64,000 bases of DNA from RPQJ01 sp035554635 (GCA_035554635.1 DATMIB010000067.1:1-64000); one strand, 5' to 3'. Counted from the stretch's first letter, positions 17,353 through 28,363 are shown. The notes: a model not told the origin generated them from the letters alone. Numbers and translations are program-made.

Positions 17353-18430
17353 GCAGGAAGCGAATGCGCCCCTGCGCGTCGACCTGCCGCTCGAGGTCGC
17401 CCGCATGCCAGAGGCAGTTCAGGTGCGCGACCGTCTCCCCCACCGCAAGGAAGCGGTGGAAGCCGCGCAGTGGCCGGCCGTACATCACGGCCAGCAGTTC
17501 GTAGGCACTGCGGGGCTGGTCGCGACAGGCCTCGCGCAGGGCCTCGAGCTGCTGCAGGTGGTGCGAACGCAGCACTTCGATGCGACGGTGCAGTCCGCGA
17601 AACGGCCGGCCGTGCGACGGCAGCACGAGCGTGCCGCGGGCACAGTGTTGCGCAAGCCGTCCGAGCGACTCCAGGTACTCGGCCAGCGGGTTCGCATCCG
17701 GACGCGAGGCCAGCACGCTGACGTTCGGTGAGATCGTCGGCAGCACCTGGTCGCCGCTGATCAGCACTTCGTGCTCGGCGTCGTACAGGCACAGGTGTCC
17801 GCGGCAGTGCCCACTGGTCTCGATGACCTGCCAGTTGCGTCCGCCCGCCTCGAGCACGTCGCCGCCCGCGGTCGGCCGCCCGAGCGGTGGCAAGCCGCCA
17901 TACCACCGTCCGTGCTCGTCGCCGGCGGAACGCTGCTGCGCCTCGGCCGAGACGTCCATGCCGTGCGCGGCGACGAATGCGAAGCGCCGCGCGTGCACGG
18001 CTTCGCCGGTCATCGCCAGGTACTCGGCGGTCGAAGCGTGACCGATCGGGGACATCCACACCGGCGCGCCGTGGCGTTCGTGCAGCCAGCGCGACAGGCC
18101 CATGTGGTCGGGGTGGTCGTGCGTGACGACGATGCGACGCAAGGGCCGGCCCTGCAGCACGCCTGTTTCGAGCGTTTCCCACGCCGCGCGACAGACCTCT
18201 TCCGCGAGACCCGTGTCCACGAGCAGCCAGCCGTCGGCTTCCGGCATCAGCCACACGTTGATGTGGTTGAGCTCCATCGGCAGCGGGATGCGGGCCCACA
18301 CGAGGCCCACGTCGATCGCCATGGCGTGCGCCGGCTCCGGCGGCGGCAGCTCGAGGTAGTCGAGCGCGTGCCGCGGCGAGGGATAGAGCTCGCCCTCGGC
18401 GGTGATCTTGTCGCGGTCTGCGCGGGTCAT
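17345..18430 (-). CDS. Metallo-beta-lactamase fold hydrolase
   Basis: 361-aa MBL-fold hydrolase with the metal motif THDHPDH (about residues 103-109), a further His in SGHCRGHLC, Asp in ISGDQVLP and a C-terminal His in LPSHGRPF; a binuclear zinc site is expected. Glyoxalase II-like and lactonase-like proteins share this fold and the substrate cannot be named. The ATG overlaps the lnt stop (ATGA), so it is coupled to lnt. The stop codon and last bases come from an adjoining palindromic repeat (reading ...RFLRK then TAG), so the original C-terminus may have been altered. Confidence 0.88.
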   Translation of the reverse strand: MTRADRDKITAEGELYPSPRHALDYLELPPPEPAHAMAIDVGLVWARIPLPMELNHINVWLMPEADGWLLVDTGLAEEVCRAAWETLETGVLQGRPLRRIVVTHDHPDHMGLSRWLHERHGAPVWMSPIGHASTAEYLAMTGEAVHARRFAFVAAHGMDVSAEAQQRSAGDEHGRWYGGLPPLGRPTAGGDVLEAGGRNWQVIETSGHCRGHLCLYDAEHEVLISGDQVLPTISPNVSVLASRPDANPLAEYLESLGRLAQHCARGTLVLPSHGRPFRGLHRRIEVLRSHHLQQLEALREACRDQPRSAYELLAVMYGRPLRGFHRFLAVGETVAHLNCLWHAGDLERQVDAQGRIRFLRK

Positions 18431-19977
18431 GCGACGGCCGCCTGCCGTGCCCTGCGCTGCCTGGCGAACACGCCGAGCACCAGGCCGAACGCCAGCAGCA
18501 CGACCGGCACGTTGCCCCAACGCACGTAGGGCGTGAGCCCGGTGCGCGGCTGCACCTCGCCGCGGAGCACGCCCGGCTGGAACTGCGGCAACGTCGCGCG
18601 CAAGGCACCGTCGGCGGCGATCAGCGCGGTCATGCCGTCGTTGGTCGCGCGCAGCATGTCGCGCCCGCTTTCGAGCGAACGCATGCGGCTGATGTCGAGG
18701 TGCTGGTGCGGCGCGGTCGAATCGCCGAACCACGCGTCGTTGGTGACGTTGACCAGCAGCGTCGACTCGCGCACGAGCCGCAGTTGCTCCGAGCCGTAGG
18801 CATCCTCGTAACAGACGGTCGGTGCGAGCGTCTGCGCGGCCGCGCGCAGCGGCGCCTGCTGCTCGCTGCCCGACTGGAAGTCCGAGTACGGCAGGTTCAT
18901 CAGCCGCATCCACTCGCGGACGCGTGCCGGCACGGGGAAGAACTCCCCGAACGGCACCAGCCGCCGCTTGTCGTACCACTGCGGTTGCGGCCGCGAGTCG
19001 TGCGTCCAGCCCGCGATCGAGTTGTAGTGGGCACCGTTCGTCGCGTCGCGACGGATCAGCCCCATCACCAGCGACGAGCCGCTCGCGAGCGCCGCACCCG
19101 ACACCTGCGCGAGGTACGGCCGGATGTACTCCTCGAGCGACGGCACCGCCGATTCCGGCCACACGATGATGTCGGCGCCGAGGTGCGGCGCGGTGAGGTC
19201 GACGTAGAGCTGCATCGTGCGCTCGCGCTGCGACGCTTCCCACTTCATTGCCTGCGGCACGGCGCCCTGCACGAGCGCCACCTGCACAGGGCCGTCCACG
19301 GGGCGTGTCCACGGCACGACCACGAGCAATGCGCCGACCACCCACAGGGCGACGGCGGTGCCGCCCGCCGCGATGCGCTCGCGGCGTGTCGTGGCGAGCA
19401 CCAACGCCGCCAGCGCGCCGGCCGTGATCGCGACCGCGAGGCTCACGCCGTAGACACCAAGCACCGGCGCATAACCGCGCAACGACGTCGCGAGTTGCGT
19501 GTAGCCGAGCGCGAGCCACGGGAAGCCGCTCATGAGCCAGCCGCGCAGCCACTCGGACAGCACCCACAGCGACGGCAGCACGAGCAGCCAACGCGTCAGC
19601 CCCACGGCCGGTGCCCAGCGCGCGACGACGTAGCCGACCAGTGCGCTGTAGGCCCCCATGATCGCCACGAGCCCGAGCATCAGGAACAACGCGATCCACA
19701 CCGGCGCCTGACCGACGAGGTGGATGCTGTGGTAGAGCCAGTAGGTGGCCGCGAGGAACGTGCCGCCGGTGAACAGGAAGCCACGCCACGCGGCTTCGCG
19801 CGGGCCGACGCCGTGCCAGAGCACGAACAGTGCCGCCGGGCAGGCCACGGCGAGTGGCTGCCAGGCCGTCGGCGCGAATGCCAGCGCGAGCAGCAGGCCG
19901 AGCGGCAGCGCGAGCCAGCGTCCCCAGGCGAGGACGCCGCGCAGCGACGCGGGCCGGCTCACGGCCTCAACGGCCAT
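18427..19977 (-). CDS. lnt: Apolipoprotein N-acyltransferase Lnt
   Basis: Inner-membrane enzyme that adds the third acyl chain to the N-terminal Cys of lipoproteins. 516 aa: about six membrane segments in residues 15-225, a periplasmic nitrilase domain from about 230 to 480, and one C-terminal membrane segment. The nitrilase triad is E275 (VWPESAVP), K337 (YDKRRLVPFGEF) and C389 (PTVCYEDAYG), as expected. The start overlaps the end of ybeX by 11 bases and the stop overlaps the MBL start. The window also encodes its substrates or clients, including LptE and two other lipoproteins. Confidence 0.97.
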   Translation of the reverse strand: MAVEAVSRPASLRGVLAWGRWLALPLGLLLALAFAPTAWQPLAVACPAALFVLWHGVGPREAAWRGFLFTGGTFLAATYWLYHSIHLVGQAPVWIALFLMLGLVAIMGAYSALVGYVVARWAPAVGLTRWLLVLPSLWVLSEWLRGWLMSGFPWLALGYTQLATSLRGYAPVLGVYGVSLAVAITAGALAALVLATTRRERIAAGGTAVALWVVGALLVVVPWTRPVDGPVQVALVQGAVPQAMKWEASQRERTMQLYVDLTAPHLGADIIVWPESAVPSLEEYIRPYLAQVSGAALASGSSLVMGLIRRDATNGAHYNSIAGWTHDSRPQPQWYDKRRLVPFGEFFPVPARVREWMRLMNLPYSDFQSGSEQQAPLRAAAQTLAPTVCYEDAYGSEQLRLVRESTLLVNVTNDAWFGDSTAPHQHLDISRMRSLESGRDMLRATNDGMTALIAADGALRATLPQFQPGVLRGEVQPRTGLTPYVRWGNVPVVLLAFGLVLGVFARQRRARQAAVA

Positions 19978-20836
19978 CCGGCGCAGGACGCACGTCCGGC
20001 GTCGTCACCCGCAGCGTCTCGATGCGGCGGCGATCCGCCCGCGTCACCTTGAGCTCGAGGCCGCCGATCTGGATCGCCTCGCCGCGTCGCGGCATGCGGC
20101 CGAGTTCGTGCAGCACGAGACCGCCGATCGTGTCGGCCTCCTCGTCGGAGAACCGCGTGCCGAAGGCTTCGTTGAATTCCTCGATGCGCGTGAGCGCGGG
20201 CACGGTCCAGGCGCGGTCGGCCTCCTTGCGGATGCCCTCGCCTTCGTCGACGTCGTACTCGTCGCCGATGTCGCCGACGATCTGCTCGAGCACGTCCTCG
20301 ATCGTGAGCAACCCGGAGACGCCGCCGTACTCGTCGACGACGATCGCCATGTGGTTGTGGCTCACGCGGAATTCCTTGAGCAGCACGTTGAGGCGCTTGC
20401 TCTCGGGGATGAACACGGCCGGGCGCAGGCACTCGCGGATGTCGAAATGGTCGCGGCTTTCCTCGACGAAGAACCGCAGCAGGTCCTTCGCGAGCAGGAT
20501 GCCGACGACCTCGTCGCGGTCCTCGCCGACGACCGGGAAGCGCGAGTGGCCGGACTCGATCACCACCGGCAGGATCTTTTCGGGCGGGTCCTCGCGGTGG
20601 ATCACGACCATCTGCGAGCGTGCCACCATCACGTCCCGGACCTGGATCTCGGAGACCTGCAGCACGGACTCGAGCATCTCGAGCACGTCGCCGTCGATCA
20701 GCCCGCGCTCGCGCGCGTCGGCGAGCACGTCGCCCAGCTGCTCGAGATCCCGCGGCTCGCCCGTCAGCGTCTCGGCGAGGCGCCGCAACCAACCGCCGCC
20801 CGAGGACGACGAACCCGTATGCCCGTTATTACTCAT
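19967..20836 (-). CDS. corC: HlyC/CorC family protein YbeX (CBS pair and CorC domain)
   Basis: 289 aa. Two CBS domains (about residues 65-185; VRDVMVARSQM opens the first and VVDEYGGVSGLLTIEDVLEQIVG lies in the second) are followed by a CorC_HlyC domain (about 200-280). No membrane segments, so this is the short soluble YbeX type. It was first linked to Mg/Co efflux; E. coli YbeX is also implicated in ribosome maturation, in keeping with its conserved place next to ybeY. The stop region overlaps lnt, and the ATG overlaps the ybeY stop. Confidence 0.95.
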   Translation of the reverse strand: MSNNGHTGSSSSGGGWLRRLAETLTGEPRDLEQLGDVLADARERGLIDGDVLEMLESVLQVSEIQVRDVMVARSQMVVIHREDPPEKILPVVIESGHSRFPVVGEDRDEVVGILLAKDLLRFFVEESRDHFDIRECLRPAVFIPESKRLNVLLKEFRVSHNHMAIVVDEYGGVSGLLTIEDVLEQIVGDIGDEYDVDEGEGIRKEADRAWTVPALTRIEEFNEAFGTRFSDEEADTIGGLVLHELGRMPRRGEAIQIGGLELKVTRADRRRIETLRVTTPDVRPAPDGR

Positions 20837-21449
20837 ACCTTGCCGTGGTGACCCTGGTACGGGTCATCAAACCCCAATCGCTGCAGGATTTCCACTTCGA
20901 GCTTTTCCATCTTGCCCGCGGCGCGCGGCTGCTCGTGGTCGTAACCGAGCAGGTGCAGCGTGCCGTGCACGACCATGTGCGCCCAGTGCGCCGACAGCGG
21001 CTTGCCCTGCTCGCGCGCCTCGCGCGCGACGACCGGCGCGCAGACGACCAGGTCGCCAAGCGCGCCTTCGTAGCGGCATTCCTCCGTCGATGCGGGGAAT
21101 GAAAGCACGTTGGTCGGTTTGGGCTTGCCGCGGAACCCTTCGTTCAGTCGATGACTTTCGGTGTTGCCGACGACTCGCACGCAGACTGTCGGCGCGACGC
21201 CCTGATCCGGTGCGCGGGCACGCTTGCGACTGCGTGGCAGCGCGGTCGAACCCGCGTCCCAGGCCGCGCGCGCCCAGCGACGCAACAGCACCGGGCCCGG
21301 CACTCCGGCCGGCCGCCGCGCGTACTGCACGTCGACCCGCAGGTCCGCACCGCTGCGATCGGCGGTCGCGGCACGCGCCGTCGCGCGCGACGACGTCGGC
21401 CTGCGCGCAGGGGGAGGTTCGGCGGAACGCGACTCGGTGCCCTTGCGCA

Positions 21450-21450
<1 letters not shown>
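20833..21450 (-). CDS. ybeY: Endoribonuclease YbeY
   Basis: Zinc-dependent single-strand endoribonuclease for 16S rRNA 3' maturation and ribosome quality control. The zinc motif HGTLHLLGYDH (about residues 165-175) is intact. At 205 aa it is longer than usual (about 150-160); the first 40 or so residues are Ala/Arg/Pro-rich and not part of the domain, which begins near ADLRVDVQYARR. I kept the ATG at 21450 because it shares its A with the phoH stop (TGATG), suggesting coupled translation, but a downstream start is possible. Confidence 0.93.
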
Positions 21451-22462
<1,012 letters not shown>

Positions 22463-22466
<4 letters not shown>

Positions 22467-23851
22467 CCAGCCACTCTCCTTGCCGTGTCGACGCCGGTGT
22501 CGCGCGTCGACTCCAGTTCCGTGCTCGCGCCGCCGACGAGCCGGCCGCGCAGCGAGTTGCGCAGCGCCTCGGTGACCTGCACGTCGACGAAACGGTTGAT
22601 CAGCGATGCCGGGCCGTCGAAATTGACCCAGCGGTTGTTCTCGGTGCGACCTGCGAGCTGGCGCGCGTCCTTTTTCGCCGGCCGCTCCACGAGCACGCGC
22701 TGCACGGTGCCGACCATCGCTTGACTGATCGCCTCGGCCTGCTGCTGCAACTGCGCCTGCAGCCGTTCGAGCCGTGCGTGCTTTTCCTCGAGCGTCACGT
22801 CGTCGGGCAGCGAGGCCGCCGGCGTGCCGGGACGCGCGCTGTAGATGAAGCTGTAGCTCTGGTCGAAGCCGACATCGCGCACGAGGTCGAGCGTCGCCTG
22901 GAAGTCACGTTCCGTCTCGCCCGGGAAGCCCACGATCAGGTCGGTCGAGATGCAGATGTCGGGCCGCGCCTGGCGCAGCTTGCGGAGCTTCTGCTTGTAC
23001 TCGAGCACGGTGTGGCCGCGCTTCATCAGCGCGAGCACCCGGTCGGAGCCGCTCTGCACCGGCAGGTGCAGGTAGTTCGCGAGCTTGGGTACGTCGCGAT
23101 AAGCCTCGACGAGGCTCTCGCGGAACTCGACCGGGTGCGAGGTCGTGAAACGGATGCGCTCGACGCCGGGCACCGCCGCGACGAAGTAGATCAGCGCGGC
23201 GAGGTCGGCATGCCCGCCGTCCGCCATCGCGCCGCGATAGGCATTGACGTTCTGGCCGAGCAGCGTGACCTCGGAGACGCCCTGCTGCGCGAGCACGCGC
23301 ACCTCGGCCATGACCTGTTCGAGCGGACGGCTGACTTCCTCGCCGCGCGTGTACGGCACGACGCAGAACGTGCAGTACTTGCTGCAGCCTTCCATGATCG
23401 AGACGAACGCGGTGGCGCCTTCGGCGCGCGGCTCCGGCAGCCGGTCGAACTTCTCGATCTCGGGGAAGCTCACGTCGACGACCGAGCGGCCATTGCCCTT
23501 CAGCTGCGCGATCATCTCGGGCAGCCGGTGGATCGTCTGCGGCCCGAAGACGAGGTCGACGAACGGCGCCCGGTCGGTGATGCCTTCGCCCTCCTGGCTC
23601 GCGACGCACCCGCCGACGCCGATGATGACCTCGGGCCGGCGGCCCTTGAGCGCGCGCCAGTGCCCGAGCTGCGAGAACACCTTCTCCTGCGCCTTCTCAC
23701 GCACCGAGCAGGTGTTGAGCAGCAGCAGGTCGGCCTGCTCGGGGTCGTCGGTCGGCTCGTAGCCGCCCGCTGCACGCAGCACGTCCGCCATGCGGGCGGA
23801 GTCGTACTCGTTCATCTGGCAACCGAAAGTCTTGAGGTAGACGCGTGGCAT
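22463..23851 (-). CDS. miaB: tRNA-2-methylthio-N6-dimethylallyladenosine synthase MiaB
   Basis: Radical-SAM methylthiotransferase that converts i6A37 to ms2i6A37 in tRNAs reading UNN codons. 462 aa. The first Fe-S cluster uses C11, C48 and C82 (UPF0004 domain); the radical-SAM cluster uses C156-x3-C160-x2-C163 (GCSKYCTFC); a C-terminal TRAM domain lies at about 375-440. ATG at 23851 gives MPRVYLKTFGCQMN, the classic start; the upstream extension is antisense noise. It heads the ybeZ-ybeY-ybeX-lnt operon. Confidence 0.97.
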
Positions 23852-23955
23852 CGACTTGCCCGGAGGCGGCTGTTCGTTTCGAGGGGGGCGGCCGACCGGG
23901 CCGACGGGGTGCCGATTGTACCTGCTCGCGTCCCGGGGCGGGCGGGACCGGGCCT

Positions 23956-26403
23956 TCAGTGCGCTTCGGTAGACTTCCGCGGGGGGTGGGCCAGCAGGGC
24001 CTCCAGGACCTCGATTTCGACGGGCTTGACCAGGTGCGCGTCGAATCCGCCCTGGGCCGACCGGCACCGGTCGGCGGCCTGGCCGAAACCGCTCAGCGCG
24101 ACCACGCTCAGGGCGGCGCGCCCCGGCAGCGCCCCGATGCGGCGCGCCACTTCGTAGCCATCCATGCCGGGCATGCCGAGGTCGAGCAGCACGATGTCCG
24201 GCGCGTCGCGCGCCACGGCCTCGAGCGCTGCGGCACCGTCGTGCGCGAGCCGGACCTGGTGACCCAGAAGCTGCAGCAGTGCGCCGAGGGATTCGCCCGC
24301 GTCGCGGTTGTCGTCGACCACCAGCACCCGCCGGGCGGCGGCGGCGCGGCGAGGGACAGCCTGCGACGCGTCGGCGGCCACGGCCTTCGGTCCGATGGGC
24401 AGCCTGACCTCCAGCGCGCTGCCGCGCCCGCTGCGCCCGGCCGAGGCGCGGATCGAGCCGCCGTGCAGTTCGACGATGCTGCGCGCGAGGGCCAGGCCGA
24501 GGCCGAGGCCCCCGTAGCGCCCGCGTCGCGCGACCGGCTCGAGCTGCACGAACGGCTCGAAGACATGCTCGAGCATGTCGGGCGGGATGCCGAAACCCTC
24601 GTCTTCGACGACGATGATCGCCTCGCCCCCCGCCTCCCCGCGCAGGGACACGCCGATACGGCCGGCCGGCGCGTTGTAGTGCGCGGCGTTGTTGAGCAGG
24701 TTGGTCAGCACCTGGGTCACGCGTATCGGGTCGACGTGCACCAGCAGCGGGCGCGCCGGCAGGTCGACCTGGACTTCGTGGTTGCCGGCGTCGAGGAGCG
24801 GCCGGCTGGTCTCGAGCGCGTTGCGCACCACTTCGGCCAGGTCCACCGGCTCCCGGTGCAACTCGAGCTTGCCGCGCGAGATCCGCGAGGTGTCGAGCAG
24901 GTCGTCGAGCAGCCGGACCATCTGGTCGACCTGGCGCTGCATCATTTCGCGTGTCCGCCGCGCGCGTTCGTTGCCCGACGGGTCGCGACGCAGCACTTCG
25001 AGGCCGTTGCGCAGCGGCGCGAGCGGATTGCGCAGCTCGTGTGCCAGCACGGCGAGGAAGTCGTCCTTGCGCCGGTCTGCGGCAGTCAGGCGCTCCTGCG
25101 CGATCTTGAGGTCGTGGACGTCGGTGGCCGTCCCGAACCACTGTCGCGCGCCGGCCGGTCCGACCCGGTGTGCGCGACTCAGGTGCCAGCGGAAGTGGCC
25201 GTCACTCATGCGCATTCGATGCTCGCACTCGTAGGTCCCGCCGTTCGCCACCGCGTGTCGCCAGGCGCGGACGGTCCGGTCCTCGTCGTCCGGGTGCAGG
25301 CTCGGATGCCAGTTCCAGGTGCCGTCGTCGTTCTCACTCAAGCCGGTGTAACGCGTCACCTGCGTGTTGTAGTAATCCACCGTGCCGTCGGCCGTCGCGG
25401 TCCAGACGAGTTGCGGCATCGCATCGGCGAGCCGGCGAAACCGCATTTCGCTGTCGCGCAGCGCGCCTTCCGCCATGCGCTGCTCGGTCAGGTCGTGAAC
25501 GGAAAGGAACACCAGTCCCTCGCCGCTCGGCATCGACACGCGCGCGCCGGAATACGACACGATGCGCTCCCAATGCTGTGCAGCGGGACGCAGCCGCAAC
25601 TCGAGCCGGTCGATCGTCTCGCCACGGCGGATGCGCGGAATCGGCCACTCGCTGCGTTCGAGCCGTCGTGCGCCGTCGGCACTCCACAGCTCGAACGGCA
25701 TCGACGCGAGCGGCCCGAGGCCGTCGGCGACCTCGGTCATGCAGTGGATGCGACGCGCCGCGGGATTCCAGTAGATCAGTTCGTCGTGATCGTCGGCGAT
25801 GATCGCGCCCTCGCCGAAATGCTCCAGCGCGGCGTTCCAGCGCTCCTCGCTGCGCTGCAGCGCATCGGCCGACTGGCGACGACGCTCGGCGTCGCGCGCC
25901 CTCTCGGTGATGTCCTTGAACAGGATCGCGACGTGGGCCTGGGCCGGCTCGTCGACGCGGTACGCGTACACCTCGTACACGCGACCGAGGGCCTTTGCCA
26001 CGCTCTCGAACTGTGCGGGTTCGCCCGTGCGGGCCACGCGGCCGTAGCGCTCGAACCAGATCGGTTCGTGCTCGGGCGCGATCTCCCGCATGCGCCGGCC
26101 GGCCGCGCCGACGATGCCCGTCTGCGCCTCGAACGCGGGGTTCGTCTCGAGAAAGCGGTAGTCGACGGCCTCGCCTGACGCGTCGAAGATCATCTCGACC
26201 ACGCAGAACCCGCGGTCGATGAAACGCAGCAGCGTGTCGTACCGGCTGACGCTCGCCCGCAAAGCGGCCGCCGTGTTCTGCAAGGAAGCGAGCGCAGCCT
26301 CCGCTGCGTCGGCGACGGAATCGGCGTCGCCACGATGGAGCGCTTCGATCGTCGCTTCGGCGGCGGCGAGGCGCTGCTCGATGCCCGGGACGGGTTCAGG
26401 CAT
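23956..26403 (-). CDS. Hybrid sensor histidine kinase with PAS domains and C-terminal receiver
   Basis: 815-aa cytoplasmic hybrid kinase; no membrane segment is seen. Order: short coiled N-terminus, PAS-like segments around 55-170, 185-310 and 320-440 (the last with WNWHPSLHPDD, a PAS/PAC signature), HisKA with H455 (LAHELRNPLAPL), HATPase_c (about 560-675, with DEGFGIPPDMLEHVFEPF and GGLGLGLAL), then a receiver domain (about 690-810) with phospho-acceptor D741 (LLDLGMPGMDG). No DNA-binding output domain or regulator gene is adjacent, so it is an orphan. The signal is unknown; PAS domains suggest a small ligand or redox input. It lies 184 bp downstream of a second kinase gene. Confidence 0.93.
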   Translation of the reverse strand: MPEPVPGIEQRLAAAEATIEALHRGDADSVADAAEAALASLQNTAAALRASVSRYDTLLRFIDRGFCVVEMIFDASGEAVDYRFLETNPAFEAQTGIVGAAGRRMREIAPEHEPIWFERYGRVARTGEPAQFESVAKALGRVYEVYAYRVDEPAQAHVAILFKDITERARDAERRRQSADALQRSEERWNAALEHFGEGAIIADDHDELIYWNPAARRIHCMTEVADGLGPLASMPFELWSADGARRLERSEWPIPRIRRGETIDRLELRLRPAAQHWERIVSYSGARVSMPSGEGLVFLSVHDLTEQRMAEGALRDSEMRFRRLADAMPQLVWTATADGTVDYYNTQVTRYTGLSENDDGTWNWHPSLHPDDEDRTVRAWRHAVANGGTYECEHRMRMSDGHFRWHLSRAHRVGPAGARQWFGTATDVHDLKIAQERLTAADRRKDDFLAVLAHELRNPLAPLRNGLEVLRRDPSGNERARRTREMMQRQVDQMVRLLDDLLDTSRISRGKLELHREPVDLAEVVRNALETSRPLLDAGNHEVQVDLPARPLLVHVDPIRVTQVLTNLLNNAAHYNAPAGRIGVSLRGEAGGEAIIVVEDEGFGIPPDMLEHVFEPFVQLEPVARRGRYGGLGLGLALARSIVELHGGSIRASAGRSGRGSALEVRLPIGPKAVAADASQAVPRRAAAARRVLVVDDNRDAGESLGALLQLLGHQVRLAHDGAAALEAVARDAPDIVLLDLGMPGMDGYEVARRIGALPGRAALSVVALSGFGQAADRCRSAQGGFDAHLVKPVEIEVLEALLAHPPRKSTEAH

Positions 26404-26586
26404 CAGGGGTGACCTCGCGGGGCAGCAAATCGAGCGGCGGCGTTTCGGTGGGCATGGGGCATGGGACGTCGTACCGTGCAGCGTGCGGGTCGTGTTTGCG
26501 CCACGACATCAGCGCGGCCCTCGCGACGGTCGCCAGCCGGCTCACTGGTCGGCAAAGGTCGAGGAACCACGGCTATAGGGCTTGGC

Positions 26587-27720
26587 CTACCGACCCGTCG
26601 CGGCAATCGATCGCCTGGGCAGGGTCACCGTGAACACGGTCTGGCGGTCTTTGGATGTGGCAGCGATCGTGCCGCCGTGCGCCTTCGCGATCTCGCTCGC
26701 GATATACAGGCCCAGGCCCAACCCGGCCTCGTTGCTGGTCGGGCCGCCGTGCCCCCGACGCAGGGGCTCGAACAGGTGCGCGAGCGCTTCGTCTTCGATC
26801 GTTTCGCCGGTGTTGGCGACGGTCAGGCGGACGCCGGTTTCAGCTCCATGCAGCGCGACACGGATCGTCCCGTCGGGCGCGCCGTAGTGCAGCGCGTTCA
26901 GGATGAGGTTGTCGAGCACCTGCTGCACGCGGTCGGGGTCCCACGAACCAGTGCAATTCCCGGAGACTTCCAGCTCCACGGCGCGTTGCGGGTAGGTCGC
27001 CTGGAACTGCTCGACTTCCTCCGCACAGACCTTGCCCAGGTCGACTTCGCGGGGCGTCACCCGGATTCCCAGGCCGAGTTCGGTGCGATTGAAGTCGACA
27101 AGGTCGTCGAGGAGCTTCTGCATGCGTGCACCACTGCGGACGATGCGTTCCGTGGCGCGCCCGAGGTCGTCGTCGGCTGCCATGGCCTGCAAATGCCTGG
27201 CCGTCATCTGGATGGCATGCAGCGGGCTGCGCAGGTCGTGGCTCAGCATGCCGAGCAGCAGGTTGCGCGCGCGTGTCACGTGCACGGTGAACGACGCGAT
27301 GGACTCCGCCAGCGCCTGGTCGATCGCCTCGTTGAACCGTATGAGGTCGTCGATGCCCGGCGGCTCGGGCAAACATGCCTCCATCCAGCTCTTCAGCACG
27401 CTGGCCCGCAGCGCGCGATATTCGGAGGCAAGCTGGTCGATGTTGAAGCCGCTTTCCGCCCGCAGGATTGCGTGCGTCTGGGCCGCCGTCCTGGAGGCGC
27501 CGCTGACCGCCGGAGCGAGGCCCATCGACTTCGCCGTTTGTTCGTCCGGGCTCTGGGCGGTCGCGAGGTCGGCGACGATCGCCTGCAGGATCTCCGGGCC
27601 GTGGTCGCGCAGCGAGCGCGAAGACATGTGCTCGGCCGCCGGCAAGCGTGTCGTCGCGAACGCCTCCCACCGCTGCAGGATGGCCTCCATGTCGCGCAGG
27701 ATGAAATCGCCGAGACGCAT
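26587..27720 (-). CDS. Sensor histidine kinase with RsbRD-like N-terminal domain
   Basis: 377 aa, soluble. Residues about 5-145 resemble the RsbRD N-terminal sensory domain (LRDHGPEILQAIVADL and later FNEAIDQALAESI). HisKA follows with H161 (LSHDLRSPLHAIQ), then HATPase_c with N-box LDNLILNALHYG and the GLGLGLYIA G-box. No receiver or regulator is adjacent. Together with the hybrid kinase downstream in the same direction it could form a phosphorelay (this kinase feeding the D741 receiver); that is inference. The 26404-26586 gap holds no gene I can support. Confidence 0.9.
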   Translation of the reverse strand: MRLGDFILRDMEAILQRWEAFATTRLPAAEHMSSRSLRDHGPEILQAIVADLATAQSPDEQTAKSMGLAPAVSGASRTAAQTHAILRAESGFNIDQLASEYRALRASVLKSWMEACLPEPPGIDDLIRFNEAIDQALAESIASFTVHVTRARNLLLGMLSHDLRSPLHAIQMTARHLQAMAADDDLGRATERIVRSGARMQKLLDDLVDFNRTELGLGIRVTPREVDLGKVCAEEVEQFQATYPQRAVELEVSGNCTGSWDPDRVQQVLDNLILNALHYGAPDGTIRVALHGAETGVRLTVANTGETIEDEALAHLFEPLRRGHGGPTSNEAGLGLGLYIASEIAKAHGGTIAATSKDRQTVFTVTLPRRSIAATGR

Positions 27721-27809
27721 GCGGCCTCCGTAGCGAAGGGCGATCGGGCCCTCATGGTACGCCGCACGAAGCCGACCTGGGCGTCAGCGGCCTATACGGC
27801 GCCGCAAGC

Positions 27810-27837
27810 AGAAAGCCCCCGAAACCGGGGGCTTTCT
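27810..27837 (-). terminator. Intrinsic terminator downstream of ssb
   Basis: Perfect 12-bp stem AGAAAGCCCCCG / CGGGGGCTTTCT with a 4-base loop, 40 bp past the ssb stop. A/T-rich ends on both sides of the GC core would let it act on either strand; it isolates ssb from the kinase gene. Confidence 0.85.
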
Positions 27838-27877
27838 GGAATCAGAAACTGGGCAGTCAGTCCTGCAGATATGGACT

Positions 27878-28363
27878 TCAGAACGGGATGTCGTCGTCGA
27901 ACTCGGTCGGGCCCGAGTCGCTGACCGGCGCACGACTGCCGCCAGCCGACGCAGGTGCCTGGCGCGACCGCGACTCGCCGCCGCCGTAGTCGCCACCGCC
28001 GCCACCGCCCATGCCGCCGCCACCCGGGCGGCCGCCGAGCATCTGCATCTCGTTGGCGTTGATCTCGGTCGTGTAGCGGTCCCGGCCTTCCTTGTCCTGC
28101 CACTTGCGCGTGCGCAGCTTGCCCTCGATGTACACCTGCGAACCCTTCTTGAGGTACTCGGCGGCGATCTCGGCGAGGCGGTCGTACATGACGATGTTGT
28201 GCCACTCCGTCTGCTCGCGCTGCTCGCCGGTCTGCTTGTCCTTCCAGGACTCGCTCGTGGCGATGCTGAAGTTCGTGACCGCCTTGCCGTTCGGCATGTA
28301 GCGGGTCTCGGGGTCCTTGCCCAGGTTGCCGACGAGGATGACTTTGTTGACGCCGCGTGCCAT
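27878..28363 (-). CDS. ssb: Single-stranded DNA-binding protein
   Basis: 161 aa. The OB fold covers residues 1-110 (MARGVNKVILVGNLGKDPE start, TEWHNIV). A Gly-rich linker (RPGGGGMGGGGGGDYGGG) leads to the acidic tip FDDDIPF, which recruits DNA repair and replication partners. Conserved neighbours MFS and divergent uvrA are arranged as in Pseudomonas. A -10-like TAAAAT (28402-28407, minus strand) lies upstream without a clear -35, and I see no LexA box in this gap. Confidence 0.98.
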   Translation of the reverse strand: MARGVNKVILVGNLGKDPETRYMPNGKAVTNFSIATSESWKDKQTGEQREQTEWHNIVMYDRLAEIAAEYLKKGSQVYIEGKLRTRKWQDKEGRDRYTTEINANEMQMLGGRPGGGGMGGGGGGDYGGGESRSRQAPASAGGSRAPVSDSGPTEFDDDIPF

